Shown here piece after piece: positions 22,161-32,668 of a DNA stretch of 64,000 bases. The notes under the pieces were generated by a model that saw only the letters and a list, made by a program, of their open reading frames with translations, made no database searches and was not told the origin of the DNA. The DNA is from Leptodontidium sp. MPI-SDFR-AT-0119 (taxonomy: Eukaryota; Ascomycota; Leotiomycetes; Helotiales; Leptodontidiaceae). Where the stretch lies: positions 1,674,001 to 1,738,000 of the forward strand of contig JAHLEZ010000015.1 in NCBI GenBank assembly GCA_020726505.1, in the 5' to 3' direction. The translations under genes were made by a program, and so were the position numbers. How positions within the stretch are numbered: position 1 is the first letter of the stretch; each line of letters starts with the position of its first letter.

Positions 22161-23491
22161 TTACGCATCATCCCCACCCAACCCCCTAGCAAAAGACAAA
22201 GCCTCCCTCGAAGCAAAATAAAGATCCTCAGCCTCCTCCCCTCTGCCCTCCTCTCTCAACTGCCTCAACACAGGCTCATGGCTCCACGCCTCTCGGCAGT
22301 ACTCCTCGAATCTCTTGCGACGAGCTGGGAGCATCTCCTCGTCTTCTCGCGCTTTCATGACCGCGTCGGTAGCGTCTTCGAAGGTGGAGTGTTTGTTTAG
22401 CATTGCGGCTGCACGACGGATCGTTGATTTGCTGGTTTGTTTGTGGAGTTGTGCTTGCGCTTGCGCTTGAGCTTGGGCTTGGGCTTGGGCTTGGGCTTCT
22501 TGTTGGGATCGGTAGTCATAGAAAGCTTGGGACTGGGCTTGGTTGAGACGGGAGGATGTGGTGGATGCGGGTTGTCTTTGTGGTCTGTTGTTGTCTGGTT
22601 GTTGTCTGATATTTGGACGGAAAGGGGTGTTGGATGAAGCGTATGAGGCTTGCTTAGGACCATCATTGAATCTCTGACCAGTGAATTCTACATCGTCAAA
22701 TATCGAATCTGAATTCTCAGCCGCAGACGCAAAACCAGAGGCACCGCCAGTCTTCCGACGACGTTTGTTGCTAAGCGGTGTGGTGAATCCATCATCCTCG
22801 TCCTTAATCAACATATTCTGAGTAGGAGGTCCCCCAAAGATAGTAGGAGCAACAGTACCATTTCCCTAGACTCTGTTAGTTAAAAATATCCATCTCATTA
22901 ATTAGGGAAACGAACCTGTCCTTGTCTTGGTCCTTGATACTTCTCATTCTCACTCATCAGCCTCTCATTCTCATACCCCATACCTCTATCACCCTTATTC
23001 CCCTCCCTACCCTTACCAGACACCGCACTCGAACCCAGAACTACCAACTCCTCCTCCAACTCATCCTCCTCATCATCACCCAATCCAAACCCCCCTCCCC
23101 CAAACCTACTCTTTGTAGGCAACTTCTCCCCCTTCATCAACATCTTCCTCAAACTCCCATGATCCCTATGTTGCGGCGTCGCAGAACTAGGATCCCAATC
23201 CAACTCTCCCTCATCATACTCATGAGCGTTCAAGCGCGCCTTCGGCATACATGTCTTGCAGTATTGTAATGTGCAGCTCAGGCAGCGTTGCATCACTTTG
23301 TGCTTCTTGGTGTGGCATCCATCGCATTGGGCGCTGTGCACGTAGGAGGCTTCCCATTTGTAATGTTTTCTTGCTGGGGGAGGGGGTGGGAGGGCGCCAC
23401 TTAGGCCGTAGGAGGAGGGTGTGGATGTGGAGCTGGCGGTGGGTCGGTCGGGGAGGGGGGTGCGGTCGTCGGAGGTGGTTTTTTGGGGCAT
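22161..23491 (-). CDS. Conserved fungal protein with an N-terminal Cys-rich zinc-binding region
   Basis: Exons 23491-22916 and 22865-22161 give 426 residues. The intron has a TAACTAACAG branch/acceptor area, and the final TAG gives the in-frame GNGTVAPTIFGG. Residues about 50-85 hold CDGCHTKKHKVMQRCLSC followed by QYCKTCM, a treble-clef or B-box-like zinc-binding pattern. Next come an acidic stretch, a basic patch (NKRRRKTGG) and a run of about eight AQ dipeptides (22452-22500). A conserved-looking helical tail, CREAWSHEPVLRQL...EDLYFASREALSFARGLG, ends the protein. I recognise it only as a conserved protein of filamentous ascomycetes, probably nuclear; function unknown. Confidence 0.75.
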
Positions 23492-24577
23492 TGTGTTTGT
23501 ACTAGGCCAGGTTTGAGAGGTATGCGTTGTTTGTTATTGTGTGTATTTGTCCGTGAGAGATGAGACTGTTTCGAGGAGAAGTCGCGATGTCTTTGTCCTT
23601 GCTGGAAAATTTCGAAGACGAAAAGGCCAGACAGTAAAAGAGGCTCCTCCGTGCCTTGGTTAAAAAATTCAGTGCAATGCAAGTAGCAGCCTTGCTAACA
23701 ATCGCAGGAACTTGAGTTGATTCGAATTCAGAAGGGACAGCGACGTCTCTGTCGTAGTGGTTGAAGTAAAAAGGATGGCGGAGGGAGAGAAGAAGATGGG
23801 AAGCTTCTCTTTTGTAGCCAGGCAGAACTCGAATCTGGCGGCCTGATTCAGTCTGGTGACTCCACTGTGGTTGAACAGGTTTGATTCACGGACGTTCAAT
23901 TCGCCTATCTTTAGGTGGATTCGAGGTATTAGTGCGGTGAATCGGAGCTGAATTTGGAGTTCGAGTTTGAGGGAGAAGTTGTTTTCAAGGTGGGGGCGGA
24001 TTATTGTTGATGCTATTGTGGGGCGCATATCATTTATCGCAAAGAAAAATTGCATGTGGGAGGGCGACGAGCGAAGGCGTTGTTGTCGCCGTTCTCCTTG
24101 TCATTGTCGTCTGAGAAAAGACTATGTCGGACGAAATGGCGGAGAAAACTCTTTCGTACTTGGGCTGGAAGAACGTCAGCTGGATTGCATCTTTCTCAAT
24201 TGTATTGAGATTACTTTAAGAGGCATGCAATGCTCTGTATTCCGTCTCATCTCCTCCTATCCTTTGGAGTCGTTATGTTGCTTTGTTTATTTTACCCCGC
24301 TGTTGTCAACACTTAAGCGAGCAACGTGGGATGTCTTGGCATCCTGCCAGCACTTTGCAACCCTCCGATTATTTTCAGCAAAATGACTCTTGTAACCCTG
24401 TGTAGCGATTAAAAATCTCCTCGTACCAATGGGATGATCAGAGATATGGGAACTGGATGACAATTTCGGCCGGATGGGTATTGTATGGTTTCTTGGAATG
24501 AGAATTTGGACTACGGAGAAGATTTTGGTCAATGTAATTATGAGTATTCAAGCATCCGTCTATCTGCATTATATATT
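23492..24577. other. Intergenic spacer between the zinc-binding protein and lactate dehydrogenase genes
   Basis: This stretch contains the promoter of the minus-strand gene starting at 23491 and the 3' flank of the lactate dehydrogenase gene. Open frames of up to 139 codons (23967-24386) lack recognisable motifs. A TTCGAGT string near 23830 resembles a tRNA T loop but was rejected. Confidence 0.4.
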
Positions 24578-26220
24578 CTACAAGTTAGCCTTGACCCAGA
24601 GACCGAGTTTCTCCAAGCCCGCGTGGCCATCATAAATATCTCGCTCCACGGCTCGCGAATTGATCTATGAATTGTTAGATTTGCTAGAGGGGGGGGGGGG
24701 GGGGGGGAATAGGTGGGAAACTTACATTCTTTGGGCCTAAATCACTGATCTTCTCGACGCCGAGAAGCCTCATACACGTTTCTGTCTCTGCTTTGAGGAC
24801 TAGATGATCATTAGCACGTTTTTAAGGCTGTAGTTACGGTGGGAAGCCTTACTCTCAAAAGTCCTTTCAACACCTTCGGTACCGCCAGCTCCAAGGCCGA
24901 ACAATGCAGCTCGTCCAACACCAACTGCCTTCGCACCCAAGCAAAGAGCCTTCACGACATCTGTACCTCTCTTGATACCACCATCAACCCAAACCTCGAT
25001 TCTGCTGAATACTTCAGGGCAGTATTTCCGGATCTCTAGAAGTGTATGTACTGCAGGAGGGGCGGTATCAAGAGCACGACCACCGTGATTCGAGAGAATG
25101 ATGGCTTTGACTTGTGGAGCATACTGCGCAGCAAGATATGCGTCCTCGTGGGTCTGAAGACCCTTCAATACGATAGGCAGATCAGTATGCTTGGCCAACC
25201 AGGCCAACGTTGTCTTCCAGGTGAGATCTGCGGCTGTTCCCCAGAATAGCTGTTGTCCAACACCACCTCCGCCTGGTCTCTTGGGCTCATCGGCGGTCTT
25301 GACGCCAGATGATACCGGGGCAGAAGCCCCGACCAAATTACCCCTTTCATCGTGCTCTCTCTTTCCTGGAACTGGAGCGTCTAGTGTTAAGCAAATGAAC
25401 TTATACTTGTCCGACATCTTGTTGATCCGGACCAACATATCCTCACTCTTCTTTCGGTCGTTCTGGACATACAATTGCCACCCAAAGATCTGGCCAGGTA
25501 AAGATCCTTCCACGATTTGTTCGGGGGTCATAGATGCATTGTTCGAAACGATCTGCATAGCTCCAAACTGACTGATTCCCTGAGCAATTCCATGCTCACC
25601 ATCGGGGTGTGCTAACCGCGCCATGGCCGCAGGCGAGACATATAACGGTGTTCCAACCTTATGTCCCAGGAGAGTGGTAGAAGTATCACATCTCGTGCAG
25701 TCGACAAAAACTCTCGGCCGCAGCAGAATCTGCTTATAGACCAGATTGTTGAAGCTCTTCGAGATCAGGTCGTCGGCAGCAGAGTAGTAGTAAGCCCAGC
25801 ACTTCTTCGAAATCTGCTTTGTAGCCACCTCTTCCATCTCATCTAAATTCAGTATATTTTGCATAGGCGGCGGACCCTGCGCTTCCTCCTTCTCTGGAAC
25901 ATCTGCTTCAGGGTTGGGTATTGAGAGAGGATCGATCTTCCCTAGCTTTGCTTCGGGCTTGAGGTTTTCCTCGAGGGTTCCCGGGGGGTGGATCGGGTCG
26001 TACTCTTCTGTTGCATCGCGGCCGGCCAGCTTGAGGATTATGTTCGAGCCACCTGGATGGTTGGGGAGGAATTCCGTGACGTCCCAGACATCGCCATAGA
26101 GACTCACCCAGCAGGATTCTGGGGTATTGTGCTTCGCGACTGGGGGGCGAGAGTTAGTTGGCAGAGAGACATTGGAGAAATTGGGTATGTACCTTCAGCA
26201 GCGTCAAATGTTTTTGTCAT
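24578..26220 (-). CDS. CYB2: L-lactate dehydrogenase (cytochrome b2-type), FMN and heme
   Basis: Exons 26220-26193, 26139-24853, 24799-24726 and 24664-24578 give 491 residues. Residues 1-80 are a cytochrome b5-like heme domain with NHPGGSNII and DPIHPPG supplying the two heme His ligands. The rest is the FMN barrel: [21 protein letters not shown] (catalytic Tyr), [13 protein letters not shown] (FMN Lys), SNHGGRALD (catalytic His and substrate Arg) and [10 protein letters not shown]. It oxidises L-lactate, or a related 2-hydroxy acid, to the oxo acid. Yeast Cyb2 passes electrons to cytochrome c in the intermembrane space, but no mitochondrial presequence is seen here, so it may be cytosolic or use other substrates. 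The 28-nt first exon and the last exon ([13 protein letters not shown]) are supported by family conservation. Intron 3 contains a 19-base C run. Confidence 0.93.
24689..24707. repeat. G19 homopolymer inside lactate dehydrogenase intron 3
   Basis: Nineteen consecutive G residues on the plus strand read as C19 in the transcript, between the GTAAGT donor and the AACAATTCATAG acceptor of intron 3. It is the longest homopolymer seen in the window. Its length is also the least reliable part of any assembly. Confidence 0.9.
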
Positions 26221-26942
26221 CTTGAAAATGAATATATTTGTTGAGAGAATATGAAAAGAGAGAAGTTTGAGAAGTTGAGTGATCCTGCGGTCTCGGCCAC
26301 AATTATACCGGCGAAGAGGTCATTGGGAGATGGGATGGGGGTCCAGCCCCACCTTTGGGGAAGCGGGTTTTGTGGCTTTCAACTGGAATCAACGTCTTGA
26401 ATTGGAAATCTTCGGCTATTGAAATTGACCCACCGCCCGGCAAATGACGGAGTACAGCACCCCGATGATGCTTTTGATGTTTTTAGACTTCAAATAATTA
26501 CTGCTTTCGAGCTATTGAGCGTTAGACTGCTGACGAGGAAAGTGACAGCTGTGCAAACGCTTTCGACGGTGCGTTGCTAGAAGGGGAAGTCAAGGCGAGT
26601 TAGCCTCTCCTGTCTGAACATCTATTCTCATCCAGATCGTAATCCTCAAAGGCTTTTTCCAGAACAACAGGATTATAGTCTAATTTGTTAAGAATTTTGG
26701 AATTCACAACATGAACGAAGCATTTTCAAAAGCCAGCCTGGGGGAAGATCTGAGCTTCCATAATTATATTTCCCCTACAAGTTCAGATTATCTTCAGGAG
26801 GACAAACATTATGACCTCCTAGTAGAGAAACCCAGCGAAGAGAACATCGGCCATTACCCTGTGCCAAATCCCTTTGGTTCATAACACATCTCTCCAGTCA
26901 GACACTACCTCAACATCCCAACCAATCCGTTTGCATCTACAT
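26221..26942. other. Spacer with an unrecognised 57-codon open frame (26711-26884, plus strand)
   Basis: Between the lactate dehydrogenase promoter and the end of the secreted-protein gene there is one small plus-strand frame from ATG 26711 to TAA 26884. It begins MNEAFSKASLGEDLSF and is acidic with no signal peptide or membrane segment. Nothing supports expression. Otherwise the spacer is empty. Confidence 0.3.
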
Positions 26943-28061
26943 TTACAGTGCCCTAAAGCCACCGTTGAAGCTAGCATCCACATCCGGCTCATAGAAATCA
27001 GCAAAGCCTCTATCGAAAGTCAAACAGTTGTCGGCGGTCAGAATCAGCGAGAAAGAGAAATAGACGCAATCAAAACTTCCGTCACAGATGTCCGCGCATT
27101 CCTTGTAGGTCTCGGCGTATTTCGAGATCACGGCGTTGGGACTCATGAAGTATGAGGCTCCGCAGATGGGAGTGAAGATGCCGCCGTTGCTGGCTTCGAA
27201 GTCGCCGTCTGTGCAGTAGGAGGGGATCACTTCAGTGGGCGGTGGTGGGAGAGGAATGTGAACGGTCTCGGTTGCTGTTGGAGGACCGATGAGGTCCTGT
27301 TGGCTGTGTTAGACGAGGGAGAATACAGGTAGGATGGTTACTTACCACGGTGGTTGTAGTAGATACGATGGTAGTCGCTGGCTTTGTTACGTGAAGTGTA
27401 TTCTGTTACCTGTCAGCATTATGTACAGTCGATATACTCAAGTGTTGGTGACAGACCTTTTCGGTAACAGTCAATGACGAAGCAGTGACAGTTCGGCTGA
27501 CTACGCTCACCGGTGTGACCAGGCAAGAGCAGGCGCTGGAGATGAGACTGGGAGCATAAGTGCCAGCCTTCCCTGGGCACTTATCCAGTCGTTCATCACG
27601 GTCACGTCTCGCCTTTGGAGTCAAAGTGATGGTTGGGTTGGCCGCGGGGATTGTGTTGGTCTTTGTAGCTACCCTTTGCAACATGTCAGTCCAAGTATCC
27701 GAATCAACCTCTTGAAAACACTTACACGACATTTGTGATGAACGATGTGGCATCCGTGACTCGAGCTGTAAGTGTGACAGTGGCTCTTGGAATGATAGTC
27801 GAGATACTCGTAAAGGTGATGTAAGTACTGCAGAAAGCACTTGCACTGGATGCGTATTTTGTGTCAATAAAGATTCGGTACAGATTGTCACTGTGGCACT
27901 GTTCCTGTTAGCATGTTTACAATTTCATCATTCTCGGGGTAGGTTTGGCTCACCTGTGGGAGGGCTCGTTTGTTGAAGCTATCAGGAGCAAGGCGAGGAA
28001 GAGACTGAGGAGCTGCGGAGCCAAGGGTAGCACCCAGAAGTAACCCGGCGATGAGCTTCAT
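26943..28061 (-). CDS. Secreted Thr-rich protein with a C-terminal PAN/Apple-like Cys domain
   Basis: Exons 28061-27954, 27904-27726, 27673-27457, 27402-27346 and 27296-26943 give 304 residues, all joined at good GT-AG sites. The start MKLIAGLLLGATLGSAAPQS is a signal peptide; an upstream in-frame ATG at 28166 would hide it. The middle is Thr/Val-rich with scattered Cys (EQCHSDNLYR, CPGKAG, SSACSCLVTP). The last 95 residues (YCTDGDFEASNGGIF, ECADICDGSFDCVYFSF, NCLTFD) show the Cys spacing of PAN/Apple domains, which bind protein or carbohydrate. It is probably a wall-associated or secreted protein; an effector role cannot be judged. Function otherwise unknown. Confidence 0.7.
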
Positions 28062-29155
28062 GATGGATGGGCAAGATTGGACATTGTAGAATAGAGAGGG
28101 AGGATGAGATAGAAGTGATGAGGTGAAGAATGTAGTGATAGGGACGAGAAGCACTTTATGTACCATTTTCAGAAACGCAGTAGTCTCGACTCCAGCCGGA
28201 AGGTACTCTTTCGATACTGCGGCTGGAGTTGACGATCTACGCCATCTGAATTCCTAGCAGAATTCAGACGAGCTGATGAGGATCAATATTGCTTCTCCCC
28301 AGACGCCCTGAAATACAATACTGAAAAAACAGGCTGCAATGGGATGTTGATAATCCACTTTGAGTTATCAGCTGGATAACTACCCCGATCATGACCAAAT
28401 AATGGGCAGAGTTCTGCTTGCATTATCGTACTGTTGCTTCAAAGTGCAAAGCCATGACACGTTATTGCCGAGACAGTCGACGGCAGCTGTCTTGCGTCGA
28501 ATCCAAGTATTGATCTCGGACTGATCCCTCCCGTCACGGGAGCGGCGACGGGAAGCTGCATGTTAACTTCCGAGAAAAATGTCCAACCAAACAAGCGTCT
28601 AGTACTATTTACAGCCAGAGATGCTGCTACTAACAGAAGAAGCGTGGCCCGGGCTGTTCCAGAATGGAGAGACTGTCGAAAATGGGACGAGGATCTTCTC
28701 GCTCAACCTCCCCCAATACTCATTTGTTCACCTCCCGGCTTCTTGTTGTCTAAGCGGCACAGAAGATTAGGCTCTCGCCAGAAAATGGGGCTGAATTGTC
28801 AAAACTGTTACCGGGCCCATGTACCGATATTCTCTCCAGCTCCCGAAACCAGTACGATAATAGCCTTAAGTCCACCCTATGTGGAGAGATTTAGCTGGCC
28901 TCTTGCCACAGTCAATTCTCTGGCAGTGCAAAATATCAGACACTACCAAGCGCAGAAAGCGGTGAGGGATTCTGAATATGATAATATAGATGTCAAGACA
29001 GCTGAGATGAAACAAGTCTTTTGCTGATTCACTTCCATATCTCCTCGGACGATCAGAAAAGCACACAAAAGCATGACGGCTTGACGGAACGAGATTTCCA
29101 AACTCCAGCGATACATCTTAACCTTGAAATACTGGACCACAAATTGATGCTTGAC
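28062..29155. other. Intergenic spacer
   Basis: About 1.1 kb lies between two minus-strand genes. A 155-codon plus-strand frame at 28560-29027 has no recognisable motif, no plausible start context and no splice partner, so it is not called. An inverted pair, CGACTCCAGCCG at 28187 and CGGCTGGAGTTG at 28220, can form a small hairpin upstream of the secreted-protein gene. Confidence 0.35.
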
Positions 29156-30198
29156 CTAGCTTTTCAGCTCGGTGACCGTACCTCTGATAGACGCCTGCTC
29201 CTTGCTCGACAGGACGATCCCAAAATGCTTCTCCAGAGCCGCCACCCTCTCCTCTTCCGTCACACATTCCACCATAACCTCTGACTTCTCGCGAATTCTT
29301 CTCTTGATCGTAGATCCAGAGAGTGTGATAGCACCAACGATATCACCCACAACCTCGTCAAAGATCATCTTCGAGCCAATGACCAAATACGTAAACATAC
29401 AAGTCCGCCTCGTCGAAGTTGCGTAGTTCATTACCTCAAAGTCCTGCGGCGTGAATTCAGTCATGCCAAAGCAGTATCTTGCAGTCCAGTCGTCAGAGGT
29501 AGAGTTGCGATGTTGCATGACCCAGAGGCCTTGCAAGACTGGATTCGAGGGTTCTTGGTATATCAGTCTTGATTCTGCGTCTGTGGCTCCCCATTTCACG
29601 GTCTCTCCGTGCGAAAGACGGATTGGTCGGGTAGGGCCGCTTGCTGAATGGGTCAGTATGATTTTGATTCTAAGTAGCCAGAGCCCTTGAGCACTCACAT
29701 CCAAACCCGACGTCCACTAAGTAGATGCCGCTATCCATACAAACGAGAAGGACTTGGTGATCCCTGAAGGCCTCGTTAGCATCTGCTCGACAACTCCTAA
29801 TAAACAAACCCAATTGAAGTCTTCAGTAATACATACCAACCGTTATAGTCCCCAGACCCCATGACTCTTGCGCCAGTCGATATCACCTCGAACCCCAAAC
29901 TCTTCAAAACCGTTCCGAAGAATAGGTTCTGCTCCATACAATAGCCACCTCGTCCACTTCCAGACCCGACCATCTTTTCGAAAAGCGCATCTCGGTCAAG
30001 GGAGATGATCCGGTCTTGCGAGTAGTGGAGAGATAAATTCTCAAAGGGGATTGTTGTCAAATGACATTTTTGAAGGGTGGCGAGATAGCTCAGACCGTCT
30101 GCTGAACGAGGGTTCTCTGTTATTGAGGGTTTGAATCTCCTTCCCGAAAAGGAGATGTGAGAGATATAGTGGTTGATTTGTTCTGTTGTATACGTCAT
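29156..30198 (-). CDS. Arylamine N-acetyltransferase (NAT)
   Basis: Exons 30198-29837, 29763-29699 and 29643-29156 give 304 residues. The catalytic triad is complete: Cys87 in GRGGYCMEQN, His123 in the WDHQVLLV junction created by splicing exon 1 to 2, and Asp138 in YLVDVGFG. NATs transfer an acyl group from CoA to aromatic amines and hydroxylamines in the cytosol. Some fungal members use malonyl-CoA and detoxify 2-aminophenol from plant benzoxazolinones. Its start faces that of the M20 hydrolase across a 597-bp spacer, which suggests joint regulation with the catabolic genes to the right. The acyl donor (acetyl versus malonyl) cannot be told from sequence by eye. Confidence 0.92.
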
Positions 30199-30795
30199 GT
30201 TGTTGGATGTGATTTTGATATTCGAAGGAGGATAGGATCTCCGTCCATATGTAAGAAGATGTGATGCTAAAGTATAGCCCAGTTCCTGGACGTTTCTTTA
30301 CAAGAAGGTTCTATTTAGGGGCTGAAATGTGTTACCTAATTTGGCCGTTTCTCTCCTGTCATGAAGTTGGATGTCGGCGATTTGAATTGCCCCGGCGTCA
30401 TGAGCGGTTGGTTATTAATAGGCTAGCAAAAGGGATGTATGATGTATATCACCCGCATCAGACATTTCCAACCAATTAATTTCAAATTCACAGCATGAAT
30501 TAAACGCAATTCCCACCAAAATCCGGGTAGAGAAGAGTCGCTGTCCAGAAACTTGTGCCAGGAGGGGTCGTTGGAGGGGCTTGTTCGGCAAAGTCCTGAA
30601 GCATCCTGCCGGCTTCTCGAACACAACGTCTATCTCAACATCCCACTTTCAACAGCGGCTGGAACTCCCATCACAGCAGTGGGAAAATGACTCCTTTCCA
30701 AACGATTCCATGGCGTCTTGCCATCGGTACTTGGCCTTCCCGTCCAGACTGAAATCTACGTTTGCAGCCCATTGTCCTGCAGACAACAACACTCG
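30199..30795. promoter_or_regulatory. Divergent promoter region of the NAT and M20 hydrolase genes
   Basis: The two start codons are 597 bp apart on opposite strands with no gene between, so both promoters must lie here. Short open frames on each strand overlap and show no motif. No regulator site was identified with confidence. Confidence 0.5.
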
Positions 30796-32133
30796 ATGGC
30801 TTCTTACCAAAATATCCGAATCAATGGAGACAGACTCAATAGCACCCTGCAAGCTACCTGTACATCATGGGGAGCTCTATCGAATTCTACGGGAATGCGC
30901 CGGCTCGCGCTGAGCCAGGAAGATAAAGAGGTTAGGGATTGGCTCGTGCAAGAGTGCAAATCTTTGAGTTGCGACGTGAAGGTGGACCAGATGGGCAATA
31001 TTTTCGCGATGCGAGCAGGCGCGTCGAAAGACCGTAAGCCGATTGGAATGGGTAGCCATCTGGATACTCAACCAGCTGGTATGTTTGGCTCCCATAGAAA
31101 CCCCTCCGAGACTAATTGACTTGCAGGTGGAAGATACGACGGCATCTTAGGTGTCCAGTCCGCACTAGAAGTGCTCCGAACATTGAAGGACAACAATATT
31201 GAAACACACTGCCCAATTGCCCTTATAGACTGGACGAACGAAGAGGGAGCTCGGTTCCCTGGTGCTATGATGTGCTCAGGAGTTTGGTCTACGAAGTCTT
31301 CAACGGGATTGGAAGCTTGTTACGCTGTCAAGGACACTGAGGGTATATCGATGAAGCAGGCTTTACGGGACACGGAATACTTGGGCGAAACACCGTGCGA
31401 TTATCGCGAGAATGGACTGGAAAGCTATTTCGAACTGCATATTGAACAGGGACCCAAACTCGAAAATGCCAATAAGAAGGTTGGGGTAGTGACTGCTGTA
31501 CAAGGGATGAAGTGGTTTTCTGTCAGGGTTTCGGGTGTAGAAGGACATTCGGGGACTACTCCAATGGATGTCAGATCTGATGCTCTCGTCACAGCTTCAA
31601 GGCTGATAACGGCAGTCAGTGAAACGGCGAAGTCCACAGGACTGGGCGTAGCTACTGTGGGGGTCATCTCCAATGACACACAAAGTCAAGCTACAATACC
31701 TTCCGGCGTTGAGTTCATAATTGATGTGCGCTGTTCTACAGACAAGATGGTTGACGACCTTTGCACGGCGATCTTCAAGAGCTTCGACGAGATTATACAA
31801 AAGGAAGGAGACAGTACTGGCTACAAAGTCGTTCGAACTTGGGGTCTTCCTGAATCTATTTTCCATGAAGACCGTATTAGTGCTGTCCGCTCAGCTGCCA
31901 TTGAAGAAGTTGGACCTTCACAGATCATGGATATGAAGAGTGGAGCAGGCCATGATGCTGCATGGACCAGTAAGGTCGTAAAGACGACGATGATCTTCGT
32001 TCCTTCAAAGGATGGGATCAGTCATAATCCCGCAGAGTATACGAGTCCTGAAGACTGTGCACTAGGAGCTCAGATCTTGCTGCAGGCTGTTCTCCGGTAT
32101 GATGAGAGTGTAAAGCAAGGATTTATCTCATGA
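30796..32133 (+). CDS. M20 amidohydrolase: N-carbamoyl-L-amino-acid hydrolase / allantoate amidohydrolase / beta-ureidopropionase type
   Basis: Exons 30796-31078 and 31127-32133 give 429 residues. The two-metal site is intact: MGSHLDTQ (His88), GGRYDGILG (Asp99), WTNEEGARFP (Glu pair near 133), ELHIEQGP and the late His in SHNPAEYT. The dimerisation domain carries VEGHSGTTPMD. Such enzymes release CO2 and ammonia from N-carbamoyl amino acids or allantoate, the second step after cyclic-amide opening. A hydantoinase-type gene lies 4.3 kb downstream on the same strand, a pairing known from hydantoin and reductive pyrimidine degradation. The start was set at MASYQNIRING, because the in-frame upstream ATG at 30718 adds leader-like sequence. 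Confidence 0.9.
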
Positions 32134-32668
32134 AGTCTTTCTGTGGAACCAAGTTGTCAATCTCTTTCAAGTTCAGTTGTGTTATTTATAGCTTATATCC
32201 TCTGTTTATTTTCATGTCATGAAGCACTCAATACCATGTGCGTAAGACCATATGCGTTAGGGTTAAACCTAAGACCAGAGGCATGTCTAATTTCTGGACT
32301 CTTTGACCTTCCCATTGGAATAGTGTTATCATATCTATCTGTAGCTGCTGTTGCAGACATACAGCTCGGAAACGAACTCGTGCGGAATAAATGCCGCTGA
32401 CGGAACAGCCGTTCCCCCCATGATTCCCCCACTTCCTCCCCTTGCCTCCCCGCCTTTCGAAGTCAAGTGTAGTAATAATATATCTTTTTCAAGCTTAAAG
32501 CCCTGACTGCCTCAATATCCATTCCGTGATGAATTCCGGCACTGAACAGTTCGATTAATTTATTACTTCTCGAGATTCTTGGTGAGCTTAGTGATTTTTC
32601 TTACATCTCATGCCCTCGTGATTGTTTGCTTCTCTCTCCCTTCCATTTTACCATTGAAATCAAGCCAA
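32134..32668. other. Intergenic spacer (promoter of the P450 gene)
   Basis: This 535-bp spacer lies between same-strand genes. Two overlapping frames of 71-85 codons show no motif. The P450 frame is open back to 32579, but the later ATG at 32669 fits the family start better. Confidence 0.4.

Noticed and set aside
23815..23877. tRNA-like T-loop string (TTCGAGT on the minus strand)
   Set aside because: The closing pair is A-T in place of G-C, the stem has a mismatch, and no acceptor stem or anticodon arm could be placed.
23967..24386. 139-codon plus-strand frame
   Set aside because: Composition is random-looking and Cys/Arg-rich; no recognisable domain.
28560..29027. 155-codon plus-strand frame
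   Set aside because: No motif, signal peptide, splice partner or family resemblance; length alone is not enough in this composition.
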